From the NCBI GenBank assembly GCA_964560355.1, contig CAZLLI010000001.1, positions 1 to 64,000 of the forward strand: DNA of 64,000 nt. Reading direction: 5' to 3'. This document shows positions 9,657 to 18,500 of this stretch, piece by piece. The position numbers and the translations under genes were made by a program. Position 1 is the first letter of the stretch. Each line of letters begins with the position of its first letter. The notes below the pieces were generated by a model that was given only the letters and a program-made list of their open reading frames with translations, had not been told where the DNA came from and did no database searches. The DNA is from JAKEHA01 sp964560355. Its GTDB lineage: Bacteria; Krumholzibacteriota; Krumholzibacteriia; WVZY01; JAKEHA01.

Positions 9657-11045
9657 CTAGCGCGAGGTGACCTTGCGCCCGGTGGCGCGCTGCAAGTCGG
9701 CGCGATTGACGAGATAGTCGACGCGCGCGTCGATCAAGCTCGCCTGCGCTTGTGTGAGCGACGCGCTCGCTTGGATGGTCTCGAGGATGGTGCCGGCGCC
9801 GACGCGGTAGCGCTCTTCGGCCAGGCGCAGGTTTTCCTCCGCGGCCGCGACGGTTTCCTCGGCCAGGTCGAGGCGTTCCTTGGCCTGGTCGATGTTGAGC
9901 ACGATCTGTTTGACGTCGAGCACGGCGTCGATCTTGGCCTGCTGCAAGTTGTACTCGGCGATGCGCTGCTGCGCGTGCGCGTTCTGGATGCCGGCTTTGG
10001 TCTGGAAGCGGTCGAAGAGATTCCAGTCGAGGAAGATACCGACCGACCACACGTAGTTGTTCTTGAACACTTCGCCGTCGCCGGGGAAGGTGCGGTCGTT
10101 CCAGCCGTAGCTGAACGAACCATTCAGGGTCGGGTAGCGCGCCTTCTTGGTAACCGAAAGCCCGGCGCGGGCGGCGTCGACGCGCTGGCGGCTCGCGAGC
10201 AGGTCCGAGCGGTGCTCGAACATGTAGTCGACTTCGGAGTTGAGGTCGAAGTCGCCGGGCGTGAACTCGAGCGATTCGTCGACGTCGAGGGGCGCGTCCT
10301 GCGGAATGTTGAGCCGCGACTTGAGCCGCGCTTCCGCGAGGGCTTCGGCGTTGCGCACGTTCAACAGCAAGAGTTCGGCGTTCGAATAGTCGACGCGTGC
10401 CTGCAGATAGTCGGCCTTGGTGCGCGAACCGATCTTGTAGAAGGCTTCGATTTGTTCGAGGTTGCGGCGCTTGGCTTCCAGGTTGGCGACCTGCACCTGG
10501 TCGAGGCGGCGCTGCCGCACCAGCTCGTAGTACTCGCGGATGGTGAGCGCGCGCACGAGGTCGCGCGTGTACTCGAGGTTGTATGCCGCCGCGCCCGCGT
10601 TACCCTTCGACTGCGTGATGGCGTTGTAGTTCGCGCCCCAATTGAACACGCTCATCTGGCTCGAGAGCGAAAACGAATACTGCTCGTAGTCGAAGCCCGC
10701 GGGCCGGATGGGCCGGCCTTGGCTGTCGACGACGATGCCCGTGGTCGGACCCGCCCACGAGTGCCCGCCGTACGCCCCCAGATTGAAGTTCGGCATGAGT
10801 GCGCCGTAGCTGCGCAGCACGTCGCTGCGAGCCGACCTCAATTGCTCGCTTGAAACGCCGACGTTGGTGGACGCGTCGATGGCGAGCGCGAGGCAGCGCT
10901 CGAGGTCGTAGCGATCGCCCGACGTCGGCGGCTGGGCCTGCTGGGTCTGGTCGGTCTGCTGGGTCTGTTCGCTCTGGGCGCGCGCAATCGGCGCGAGCGC
11001 GCAGAGGAATAGCATCTGGGCAACGATCGCCCGGCGAAAACTCAT
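9657..11045 (-). CDS. TolC-family outer-membrane efflux channel
   Basis: A 462-residue outer-membrane factor. The signal peptide ends at ARAQ (about residue 22) and is followed by a Gln/Thr-rich linker (QTQQTDQTQQAQPP). Two OEP repeats follow, each a long coiled-coil hairpin with beta strands: YDLERCLALAIDAS near the start of the first, and the second-repeat signature ERYRVGAGTILETIQA near residue 420. ATG 11045 is chosen because the upstream extension spoils the signal peptide and GGAAGGTGA sits just upstream. It is the first gene of the operon and should form the exit duct for the MacB-like pump; it may also serve the RND pump at 45229, which has no channel gene beside it. Confidence 0.93.
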   Translation of the reverse strand: MSFRRAIVAQMLFLCALAPIARAQSEQTQQTDQTQQAQPPTSGDRYDLERCLALAIDASTNVGVSSEQLRSARSDVLRSYGALMPNFNLGAYGGHSWAGPTTGIVVDSQGRPIRPAGFDYEQYSFSLSSQMSVFNWGANYNAITQSKGNAGAAAYNLEYTRDLVRALTIREYYELVRQRRLDQVQVANLEAKRRNLEQIEAFYKIGSRTKADYLQARVDYSNAELLLLNVRNAEALAEARLKSRLNIPQDAPLDVDESLEFTPGDFDLNSEVDYMFEHRSDLLASRQRVDAARAGLSVTKKARYPTLNGSFSYGWNDRTFPGDGEVFKNNYVWSVGIFLDWNLFDRFQTKAGIQNAHAQQRIAEYNLQQAKIDAVLDVKQIVLNIDQAKERLDLAEETVAAAEENLRLAEERYRVGAGTILETIQASASLTQAQASLIDARVDYLVNRADLQRATGRKVTSR

Positions 11046-11065
11046 CTGGTCACCTTCCCATTGGC

Positions 11066-11091
11066 AAAAAACAAGATGCGGCCACCGCCGC
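11066..11091 (-). terminator. Terminator-like hairpin in the TolC-gene leader (possible attenuator)
   Basis: On the minus strand GCGGC-GGTG-GCCGC (11091-11078) is followed by ATCTTGTTTTTT. It has the form of a weak intrinsic terminator and ends about 20 bases before the TolC start codon. A stronger terminator for the preceding operon lies at 11183-11211, and a TATAAT lies between the two, so this second structure is placed like a leader attenuator. Confidence 0.45.
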
Positions 11092-11151
11092 CTGCACGTT
11101 CGCGAGCAAAAGACGAACGTAGTACGGCGGGGGGGGTTCGAATGTTCCGAC

Positions 11152-11157
11152 ATTATA
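11152..11157 (-). promoter_or_regulatory. Candidate -10 box for the TolC/MacB-like operon
   Basis: The minus strand reads TATAAT here, in the only gap between the ExbD terminator and tolC-like, where a promoter would be expected. No good -35 hexamer is visible 16-18 bases upstream, so the call is tentative. Confidence 0.35.
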
Positions 11158-11182
11158 GCCGCGAGGGCGGGTCGGAAGGGGC

Positions 11183-11211
11183 AAAAAAAAAGACGCCCCT
11201 CGCTCAGGGCG
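11183..11211 (-). terminator. Intrinsic terminator of the TonB-receptor/ExbBDD operon
   Basis: On the minus strand CGCCC (11211-11207) pairs with GGGCG (11198-11194), followed by TCTTTTTTTTT. The stop codon of the last ExbD gene (11206-11204) lies in the loop, so the structure ends the operon exactly at its last codon. Confidence 0.75.
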
Positions 11212-11644
11212 ACCGCCGAGTGGGGACGGCCGGTTCTTCGCGCTCGCTGGTAAAGGAGAGCCGGGACGCGCTCGCCTCTTTGAGCTCGTCGATCACGTCC
11301 GAAACGACGCCGTAGGGCGCGTGCTCATCGGCGTTGAGCGCCACCACCGCGTCGGGCGCCTCGAGCAGGGTGCCCGTGATGATTCCCTCCACGTCGGAGG
11401 CCACCACCAGCCGGTTGTCGATCGAAATGCGCCCGTCCTTGTCGATCCAAATATCCGCGACGTGCTCGCGCCCGGGCTTCTCGGTCGCCTCTGCGCTGGG
11501 GAGAACGATCTGCAGCCCGCGGTCGAGCCGAAAGATGGTGGTGGCCATGAAGAAGATGAGCAGCAAGAACGCGATGTCGCCCATCGACACGGTCGGGATG
11601 GTATTAGAGACGCGATTCTGGCGCGGAAATCGTCCCGGGCGCAT
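11204..11644 (-). CDS. exbD: ExbD/TolR-family biopolymer transport protein (second copy)
   Basis: A 146-residue ExbD/TolR protein with one helix near residues 21-38 (MGDIAFLLLIFFMATTIF). The Asp in that helix is the proton-pathway residue of the family. A periplasmic domain follows (GLQIVLPSAE ... DKDGRISIDNRLV ... IDELKEA). With ExbB it uses proton motive force to energise TonB. It starts 1 base after the stop of the first ExbD gene. Two adjacent ExbD genes after one ExbB is common in FCB-type bacteria and suggests a mixed ExbD dimer. The stop codon lies inside the terminator hairpin. Confidence 0.93.
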   Translation of the reverse strand: MRPGRFPRQNRVSNTIPTVSMGDIAFLLLIFFMATTIFRLDRGLQIVLPSAEATEKPGREHVADIWIDKDGRISIDNRLVVASDVEGIITGTLLEAPDAVVALNADEHAPYGVVSDVIDELKEASASRLSFTSEREEPAVPTRRSP

Positions 11645-11645
11645 G

Positions 11646-12062
11646 TCACTTCACCGTCTTGAGCGAGATGCGCCGGCAGTTGGCGAGCTTGATCTCGTCC
11701 AGAAGATCGACCATGAGGCCGTACTCGGCGTCGCGATGGATGGTGAGCAGCACCACCAATTGCGGGTTGGCAGCCAGGCGCTGTTCGACCAGCGCGCGCA
11801 CGTTCGCGGGCGCGATCGCCTGTCCCTGCGCCTCGACGTGCCCGCCCGCCAGCGCGCGAATCTCGAGCACGTCCTTGGCGTCGACGCGCGTCGCTGTCAC
11901 GGCCTTGCCCGGCAGCACCAACGGGATGCCTTCTTCGACCGCGAAGGTAGTCGTCACCACGAAGAACACGAGCAAGAGGAACGCGAGGTCCGACATCGAC
12001 GCGGCTTGAAATTCGCACGCCCCGAAACGAAAGCGGGTCTTGCGGCGCTGCATGAAGTGCAT
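11646..12062 (-). CDS. exbD: ExbD/TolR-family biopolymer transport protein (first copy)
   Basis: A 138-residue ExbD-type protein. The transmembrane segment at about residues 22-42 (MSDLAFLLLVFFVVTTTF) contains the essential Asp, followed by a periplasmic domain (GIPLVLPGKAV ... VLEIRALAGGHVEAQG ... VDLLDEIKLA). ATG 12062 lies 2 bases after the ExbB stop; a second Met at 12053 is also possible. The preceding reading toward 12683 is a shadow of ExbB. It shares the fold but only part of the sequence with the next ExbD. Confidence 0.93.
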   Translation of the reverse strand: MHFMQRRKTRFRFGACEFQAASMSDLAFLLLVFFVVTTTFAVEEGIPLVLPGKAVTATRVDAKDVLEIRALAGGHVEAQGQAIAPANVRALVEQRLAANPQLVVLLTIHRDAEYGLMVDLLDEIKLANCRRISLKTVK

Positions 12063-12064
12063 GG

Positions 12065-12901
12065 CTAGCTGCGCGTGAGCGGCGGCTTGCGTTCGGGGCC
12101 CTTGGGGTGCTCGAGGTCGATGAGCTCGTCGACCAAGTCGGCGCTCGCTTCTTCCATCTCGAGCACGAAGCGGTCGATCTGCAGGACGAAGTACGAGTAG
12201 AACGCGGACACCGGCACCGCGATCATGAGGCCGGCCGCGGTGGTGATGAGCGCCTCCTCGATGCCCTTCGCGACCAGCTTGGCCGACACCTGCTCGGCGG
12301 CGGCGATGGCCGCGAAGGCGGCGATCATCCCCGTCACGGTGCCCAGGAAGCCGAGCAGCGGCGCGACGTTGGAGACCGACGCCAGCGCGAGCAGCCCGCG
12401 CTCCAGGTGCGCCATTTCGATTGCGCCCGCCGACGCGATGGCTTTCTCCACCGCTTCCGGCCCGCGGTTCGCGCGCAACAGTCCCGCGTGCATGATGGCC
12501 GCGATGGGCCCGCGCGTGCGCTGGCACAACGCGAGCGCGGCGTCGGGGCCCTCGGTGCGCAGCGCCGTCGTCACCTCGACCATGAGCTTGCGCGTGTTGA
12601 CGCGCGCGCGCGACAGCGTCCACATGCGCTCGATGATCAACACCAGGCCGAGGATCGCGCACAACAAGAGCGGGTGCATGCACACGCCTCCCTTCGCGTA
12701 CAACGTGCCGAGGGCGCTGTGGCCGATGCGGTCGAAGAAGCCCTGGTGGGCGGTGGTGGTGACGGGAGCGACGGAGAGGACGCTGTCGGAGTCGGAGGTC
12801 GCGACGACCCCCTGGGTCTGCGGAATGCCGCCTTGCGCCGACACCGTGGCCGGCACGAGCGCGAACATGACGAGCAGCAGAATGAGTCGCGACACGGTCA
12901 T
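12065..12901 (-). CDS. exbB: ExbB/TolQ/MotA-family proton channel
   Basis: A 278-residue inner-membrane protein. It has an N-terminal signal-like helix (residues 5-22, cleavage near VSAQ), a periplasmic spacer, and the MotA_ExbB core with three helices: HPLLLCAILGLVLIIERMW; PLLGFLGTVTGMIAAFAAIA; and GIEEALITTAAGLMIAVPV with its conserved A-L-x-T-T-A-A-G-L motif. It forms the motor with the two ExbD proteins encoded just downstream. A cleavable-looking N-terminal extension is common for ExbB in FCB bacteria. ATG 12901 is preferred to the upstream in-frame starts because it opens the signal segment. Confidence 0.93.
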   Translation of the reverse strand: MTVSRLILLLVMFALVPATVSAQGGIPQTQGVVATSDSDSVLSVAPVTTTAHQGFFDRIGHSALGTLYAKGGVCMHPLLLCAILGLVLIIERMWTLSRARVNTRKLMVEVTTALRTEGPDAALALCQRTRGPIAAIMHAGLLRANRGPEAVEKAIASAGAIEMAHLERGLLALASVSNVAPLLGFLGTVTGMIAAFAAIAAAEQVSAKLVAKGIEEALITTAAGLMIAVPVSAFYSYFVLQIDRFVLEMEEASADLVDELIDLEHPKGPERKPPLTRS

Positions 12902-12977
12902 CGGATCACTCGTGGTGCGCGCCGAACGCGCGCGCCGTGCGCGACCATAGCCGCGGCGGGGTCCATCTGTCAACGCG

Positions 12978-14540
12978 CTACTTGTCGGACACGGTCGAGC
13001 TGCGCTCGAGGACATAGGAGCCGTGACCGTCCCGGTCCACGAATAGGAATCGCATGCCGATGTCCTGCTCCTGCACCTGGTCGCGCTTCAGCATGGGGTC
13101 GCCGCCGGCGACGTAGATCCACAATTCGTAGGGTACGCCGGTGTTGTCCTCGGGGCGATTGCGCGCGTTGGGCGACCCGCCCGAAAGGGTGTTGCGAATC
13201 GTGGGCAGCGTGTATTGCTTCGACCCCACCGAGCTGAAGTTCATCGGATGGTACGGGTCTTCCACCATCGCCTCGGCTTCGAGCAGGGTTTCGTAGTTGA
13301 GCGGGATGACGTCCTGGATCAACTCGTCGGGCGGCCCGTAGCGCAGGTAGATATCCCCGCGCGGGCTGGTGATGGCGGCGCCGCGATCGCCGAAGTGCGC
13401 ATTGATGTAGTCCATGCGTTCCACGAAGGTGTCGTACGCTTCGTTGCTGCCGCTGTCGGGCGTGGGGTCGAAGCTCTTCCACAGGGCGTCGAGGACTTGC
13501 TCTTGCTCGCCTGGCGACTTCTGCTGGAAGGCCTTGAATTCGTCGTCGCCGAGGAGGAAGCGCGCTTCCGCGAGGTACTCGCGGCGCGGGACTTCCCACG
13601 TGCGCAGATCCCACGCCACCGAGAAATCGCCGCTCTTCACGCGCGCGATCGACTGCCCCGCGAGTCCGAACGACAAGTAGAGCGTGTACGTGCCCGCCGG
13701 CACCGTGGTGAGGTCTTCGCTCAGGAACACGGGGTACGTGCGCAGCGCGGCGCCTTCCGGCGTCGGGTTGGGGAGCGTGCGCTTGGTCTCGCGCACGGTC
13801 TCGCCGGTCGCGTTCACGATCTCGGTGCGGAAGTCGAAGGTCGGCGCCTGCGCCAGCGAATCGGGGAGATACAGCTCGACGTACACTTCGAGCGTGTCCT
13901 TGTACAGCCCGTACATGCGCGCGGCGTTGGGCTGGTACTTGCGAATCCCCTGCTCGCGCGGGTCCACCGACCACACGAACAGCGGCGTGCTGAACGACGC
14001 TTCGTCGTCGGGGATTTCGGGGAGGTTGAGGCGAACGCGTCGCACCGAGGAAGTCTTGTTCTGGTTCTTGATCAGCCCGACGATGCTCACCTTGGGCGCG
14101 TCGAGGTTCTCGAGCGACACCGAGAGCCAGTAGCCGCCGGCAGCGAGGTGCATTTGCTTGACGACGGTCTGGAACGCGAGCGAGGTCTCGACGCGCGACG
14201 GGTCGGTCTCCGCGAAGGTCATGGTCTCCTTCTGCTTGACGACTTCCTTGCCGGTGTCGTCGGTGAGGAGCCAGCTGAAGGCGACGCGCGTCTTCCACCC
14301 CGCCTTGCCCGCGTCCTTGAAGCGCAGCGACGTGTTGGGAATGCGCACGACGACGTCGGCCATCACCTTGTGGTCGCGGCCGCGGAAGGTGGCGGTGTCG
14401 AGATGGAAGTCGAAGTCGCCGCGCCCCGGGTGCTGCGCGAATGCGGGCAGCACGCCGGCCACAAGCAGCGCCGCGCCCAAGAAAAGATGGGCGCCCCGAG
14501 GGGCGCCCATGCTCGCGGAAATCTTCCGCACGAACGTCAT
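12978..14540 (-). CDS. GWxTD domain-containing secreted protein (second of two)
   Basis: A 520-residue exported protein. The signal peptide is basic then hydrophobic (HLFLGAALLVAGVLPAFA). Beta-rich domains follow, with a C-terminal region matching the GWxTD family (SPRGDIYLRYGPPDELI) and a final YELWIYVAGG ... RFLFVDRDGHGSY segment. The GWxTD core is degenerate here. Function is unknown. ATG 14540 starts 4 bases after the PorV-like stop. A palindrome at 14487-14510, followed by CTTTTCTT, falls inside the signal-peptide codons and looks like a terminator, so expression may be attenuated. The position between the PorV-like protein and ExbB suggests a role at the outer membrane. Confidence 0.88.
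   Translation of the reverse strand: MTFVRKISASMGAPRGAHLFLGAALLVAGVLPAFAQHPGRGDFDFHLDTATFRGRDHKVMADVVVRIPNTSLRFKDAGKAGWKTRVAFSWLLTDDTGKEVVKQKETMTFAETDPSRVETSLAFQTVVKQMHLAAGGYWLSVSLENLDAPKVSIVGLIKNQNKTSSVRRVRLNLPEIPDDEASFSTPLFVWSVDPREQGIRKYQPNAARMYGLYKDTLEVYVELYLPDSLAQAPTFDFRTEIVNATGETVRETKRTLPNPTPEGAALRTYPVFLSEDLTTVPAGTYTLYLSFGLAGQSIARVKSGDFSVAWDLRTWEVPRREYLAEARFLLGDDEFKAFQQKSPGEQEQVLDALWKSFDPTPDSGSNEAYDTFVERMDYINAHFGDRGAAITSPRGDIYLRYGPPDELIQDVIPLNYETLLEAEAMVEDPYHPMNFSSVGSKQYTLPTIRNTLSGGSPNARNRPEDNTGVPYELWIYVAGGDPMLKRDQVQEQDIGMRFLFVDRDGHGSYVLERSSTVSDK
14487..14510 (-). terminator. Terminator-like palindrome inside the GWxTD signal-peptide coding region
   Basis: The two 11-base arms at 14487-14497 and 14500-14510 are perfect complements around a 2-base centre, and the minus strand continues CTTTTCTT. 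This is intrinsic-terminator geometry, but it lies 30 bases inside the coding sequence. An alternative start at ATG 14510 would lie on the hairpin itself. Confidence 0.5.
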
Positions 14541-14544
14541 ATCT

Positions 14545-15492
14545 CTAGTACGTGAAGCCGAGAGAAATGCGGTGGACATCGCCCAAGAAGTCATAGTCGT
14601 TCCACGCGTAGTCGAACGTGAGGTCCGAGGTCTGACTGGTGTCGATGCGCAGGCCCATGCCCGCCGAGAGTCCCTCGCTGTCGGTGTTGAAGTTGTAGCC
14701 GCCGCGCAGGAAGAAGAACTGGTTGAACCCGTATTCGGCGCCCAGGTTGATGCGCTCCTGGTTGTCCGACGGGTGCGTGAACTCGAATACGCCCTGCAGG
14801 CTGTTCACGCCCTGCGAGTACGGTGTCGCCGCCATCGCGACCTTGAACTGCGTCGGCATCTTGGAGCTGCGGTCGTCGTAGTCGACCTCGCCGCCCAAGC
14901 TCTGGATCATCATGCCGAGGCGCATGCCCCACAGGCCAATGCGATAGATCAAGCCGAAGTCGAACGCAAACGTGTTGACGCTCTTCTCCGCGAGACCCGA
15001 GTGGATGAAATGCACGGTCGCGCCCGACGAGAACTTGTCGGTGAAGAACTTCGCGTACGACAAGCCGAACGACATGTCGCCGGCGTCGAACTCTTCGCCC
15101 GTGCCCTGCGGCAAGAAGACGGTGCGCACGACCTGCGGATCCATGGTGAGAGCGCGCGCGCTTACACCCCAGGTGCCGGGGACGAACGGCAGCGTGAACG
15201 CGCCCGCCGCGTAGTTGAGCTTGATGTCCGCGGGCCACCACGTGTACGAAAGCGACACGTCGGTGCGCGTGATGTCGACCATGCCGGCCGGATTCCAGTA
15301 CGTGGCGGTAGCATCGTTCGAGATGGCGGTGAACGCGCCGCCCATCCCGGAACCGCGCGCCGAAACGCCGATCTTCAGGAATTGGAGGGCGTACGTTCCC
15401 ACCTTCGCGAACGGCTCGGTGGCAAACGACTGCGCCGGCAACGCCGCCACGATCAGCGCTGCAACGACACTCTGTTTGATCCTCGATCTCAC
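14545..15492 (-). CDS. PorV/PorQ-family outer-membrane protein
   Basis: A 315-residue exported beta-barrel protein. The signal peptide ends at QSFA. The family landmark GVSARGSGMGGAFTAISNDATA is followed by YWNPAGM, as in PorV/PorQ (UPF0164, FadL-like) proteins. The rest alternates short strands and ends in an aromatic ISLGFTY strand, typical of outer-membrane barrels. PorV is the type IX secretion protein that hands cargo to the sorting complex; other relatives have unknown roles, so secretion function is inferred. GTG 15492 is the best start because AGGAGG lies 9 bases upstream; an in-frame TTG at 15501 abuts the AGGAGG with no spacing. Confidence 0.88.
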   Translation of the reverse strand: MRSRIKQSVVAALIVAALPAQSFATEPFAKVGTYALQFLKIGVSARGSGMGGAFTAISNDATATYWNPAGMVDITRTDVSLSYTWWPADIKLNYAAGAFTLPFVPGTWGVSARALTMDPQVVRTVFLPQGTGEEFDAGDMSFGLSYAKFFTDKFSSGATVHFIHSGLAEKSVNTFAFDFGLIYRIGLWGMRLGMMIQSLGGEVDYDDRSSKMPTQFKVAMAATPYSQGVNSLQGVFEFTHPSDNQERINLGAEYGFNQFFFLRGGYNFNTDSEGLSAGMGLRIDTSQTSDLTFDYAWNDYDFLGDVHRISLGFTY

Positions 15493-15531
15493 TTTTTCCA
15501 ACCTCCTGGAAGGAAACCGGCCCGGCCGGAT

Positions 15532-18500
15532 CTAGAACTCGAACCCGAGACCCAGGCGCCACAAGCGGTGGGTTTCCCAAATCGTCGGGTCGAACACCGG
15601 GTTGAAATCGTCCCGGCCGTCGGCGTTCTGGTCTTGGAGGTACGCGCCGCCGTATTCCCCCGTCTCCGTCAAATAAGAACCGTTGTCCATGGTGGCCGCT
15701 ACCAGTCCGGGGAACGCGCCCGGGGCGTCGCCGCCCGGCAGGAGCACGTCCTCATCCAACAAATTGCGGCCCTCGAAGAACAGTGTCAACTCACGACCAT
15801 ACACGTTGAAGAGCTTTCTGCCCTGGATGCTCAGCTTGTGGGTCGGCTCCAGGCGGCGGGAGTTCTCCCAGGTGGGGTCGTTCAAGCGCGCGAAGCGGTC
15901 GACCGGCGTCCACGGGAGGCCCGAGCCGTACTGGTAGATCATCGTCGCGCCCCACTTGTTGCGGTCCTGCAAGCGCAGCGTCACGTTGAAGGTGTTTCGC
16001 TGGTCCCAGTCGAGCGGGTATTCCTCGGTCGGCAAGTGGGTCAAACCCTCGGCCGAGCGCCCGAAGTCGGCGTCGCTGGCCACACCGTCGGCGAACGAGT
16101 AGGTGTAGTAAACCTCGAAGCCGAGACGGCGCGTGAGCCGCTTCTCGAGCGACAGTTCGACGCCGCGCGAGCTCGCGTACGTTCTATTGATGAAGCGGAA
16201 CGCCTGCACGCCGGTCGAGTCGTCGGTGACGCGCGTCGACGAAATCAGGCCGTAGATGTCCTTGTTGAACACGACGAAGTTGCCCGCGATGTCGTCGGTG
16301 AACTGGTGCGAGATGCCGGCTTGGTACGACACCGTGAGCTCGGGCTCCAGGTTCGGGTTGCCGAGCGTCCCCGTCGAACCGACCGGGTCCTGGGTGCGGA
16401 ACAAGTACACGCGGCTCGGCCACTGCGTGAAGCGGCCGTAGTGGAAGAAGAACTTGTCGCGGTCGGTGATCGGGAACGCGACGCCCAAGCGCGGCGACAG
16501 GTTCCACTTGAACTCGTCGACCGACTGGTCGATCTCCGAGCTCGCGATGTCGATCGCGCTGTTGTTGCCGACCGTGAACCATTCGTAGCGAAGGCCGCCG
16601 TTGACGACCATGCCCTCGTAGTCCCACTTGTCCTGCACGTAGACGGCGCCTTCGGCGTTGAAGTTCTCGTAGATATTGACGTTTAGACCCTGCTGGATCA
16701 TCCCGTTCTCGTCGATGCGGGTCTGCGCCGGGTTGACGCGCTCGTCGTCGTTGAGATCGTTATAAAGGAGCTGAATACCGGTCTTGATGCGGTGCCCCTT
16801 GAACTGGTCCGACACCACGTCGCCCTTGAAGAGGTACTGGATCGACTCCTGGTCCGAATAGAACGGATAGTCGTACGCGGTGACGAAATACGGAAAGTCG
16901 TCGTCGGTGTACCAGACAGCGTTCGACACGCCCGCGTTCAGGTAGGTGCCGTCGGGCAGCGTGACCGGCAGGCCCGCGGTCGAGAATTCGGCGGGTGCCT
17001 TCGGATTGCCGAGGTCGTCGAGCACGGTGCTCGAGGTCTTGAGGTCGAGGCGGCTCACCTTCAGCGTGTAGAGCAGCTTCGGCGTGATGTTGTGGCTGAA
17101 GCCGAGCTTGAGCTGCAAGTTCTCCGCGAGTGTCTGCGGCGTCGTGGTGGCCGAGTTGAAGGGCACGAACGACGAGTCGGCCCCTTGCGGCGCGGTCAGG
17201 TACGGCTTGAAGTCGCTCGCGCCGCGCTGGAAGCCTTCGAACAACGCCCACGGCTTGTAGCCGACGGAACCGTCGGGCGCCTGCTGCGCCTCGTCCCACA
17301 CCACCGTCACGACGTTGTTGCCGATGCGGAAGTCGGCGGCGCGAAAATCGGTGTAGGTGACGACGTACTGGGTGCCGTCGGGATTGCGCACCAGGTCGAT
17401 CACGTCGACCGGTCGCACGTTGAGCTGCGCGGCTTGCTTCGCCGGATCCGTGATTTCCGCCCACGGCCCGTGATTGATCGCGCGCAAACGGCCGAACTGG
17501 AATTGCTCGCGCCCGTTGACGGGCGGGCCGGCCACGTCGAGGCCCTGGAAGTACCACACCTTCGACACGTAGCCCGAGATGTTCCAGTTGTTGATGTAGT
17601 CGTCGCCGCGCGACTCGGAGTAGATGGCTTCGCCGTCGAGCTTCATGCGCGCCATCTTGTAGGTGAGCTTGCCCTGCAGGTTGTACGCCGAGGTCTGTCG
17701 CTGCCGGAACTTGAGCCAGTCGGTGATCTTGTGCTCTTCGCGCGGCTCGATGGTGGTGTTCTCGGTGTCGCTCCAGGTCGCTTCGCCCGACATGTAGTAG
17801 CGCAGGTTCTTCCACCAGGTGGGACCGCCGAAGCCCAAGCTCAAGCGGTCGAAGTTGGTGTAGGTCTTGTCGGAGCGGCCGAAGTCGTCGGTGAAGTAGC
17901 GCACTTCGCCGCCGAAGGTCGCGCCGCCTTCCTTGGTCGCGATATTGATGACGGCCGACTGCGCGTCGCCGTATTCGGCGTCCATACCGCCCGACACGAT
18001 TTCGGAGCCCGAAGTGCCGAGCATGCCGACGTCGACCGAGCCGCCGCCGAGCGGGTCGGACACGGGGACGCCGTCGATCTGGATTTGGACTTCGTTGCTG
18101 CGGCCGCCGCGCACGTGCATGTCGTCGCCGGTCTTCACGATGCCGGCCTTGAGGCCGACCGCTTCGATGATGTCGTCGACCGGCATTTCTCCCAGCTGTT
18201 GCTCGGTGACGTTACCGGTGACCTTGGTCTCGGTCACCTCGACCATCGCTTTTTCCGCCGTCACGACGATCTCTTGGATCTGCGCGACCACTTTTTCTTT
18301 GAGGCGAAACGACGTCGTCGCGGCGGCTCCGACGTTCACGACCACGCCGGCCTTTTCGACCGCCTCGAAACCCATCATCATCGCTTTGACGGTGTACGTG
18401 CCGATGGGCACGCCTTTGATCTCGAACTTGCCGTCGGTGAGGCTCATGGCACCCATGGTGGTGCCGACGACCATGACGTTTGCGTAAGGGAGGGGCTTAC

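Noticed and set aside
14158..16686. Plus-strand frame of over 800 codons opposite the TonB receptor, PorV-like and GWxTD genes
   Set aside because: Shadow of three real genes; low-complexity product and no ribosome binding site.
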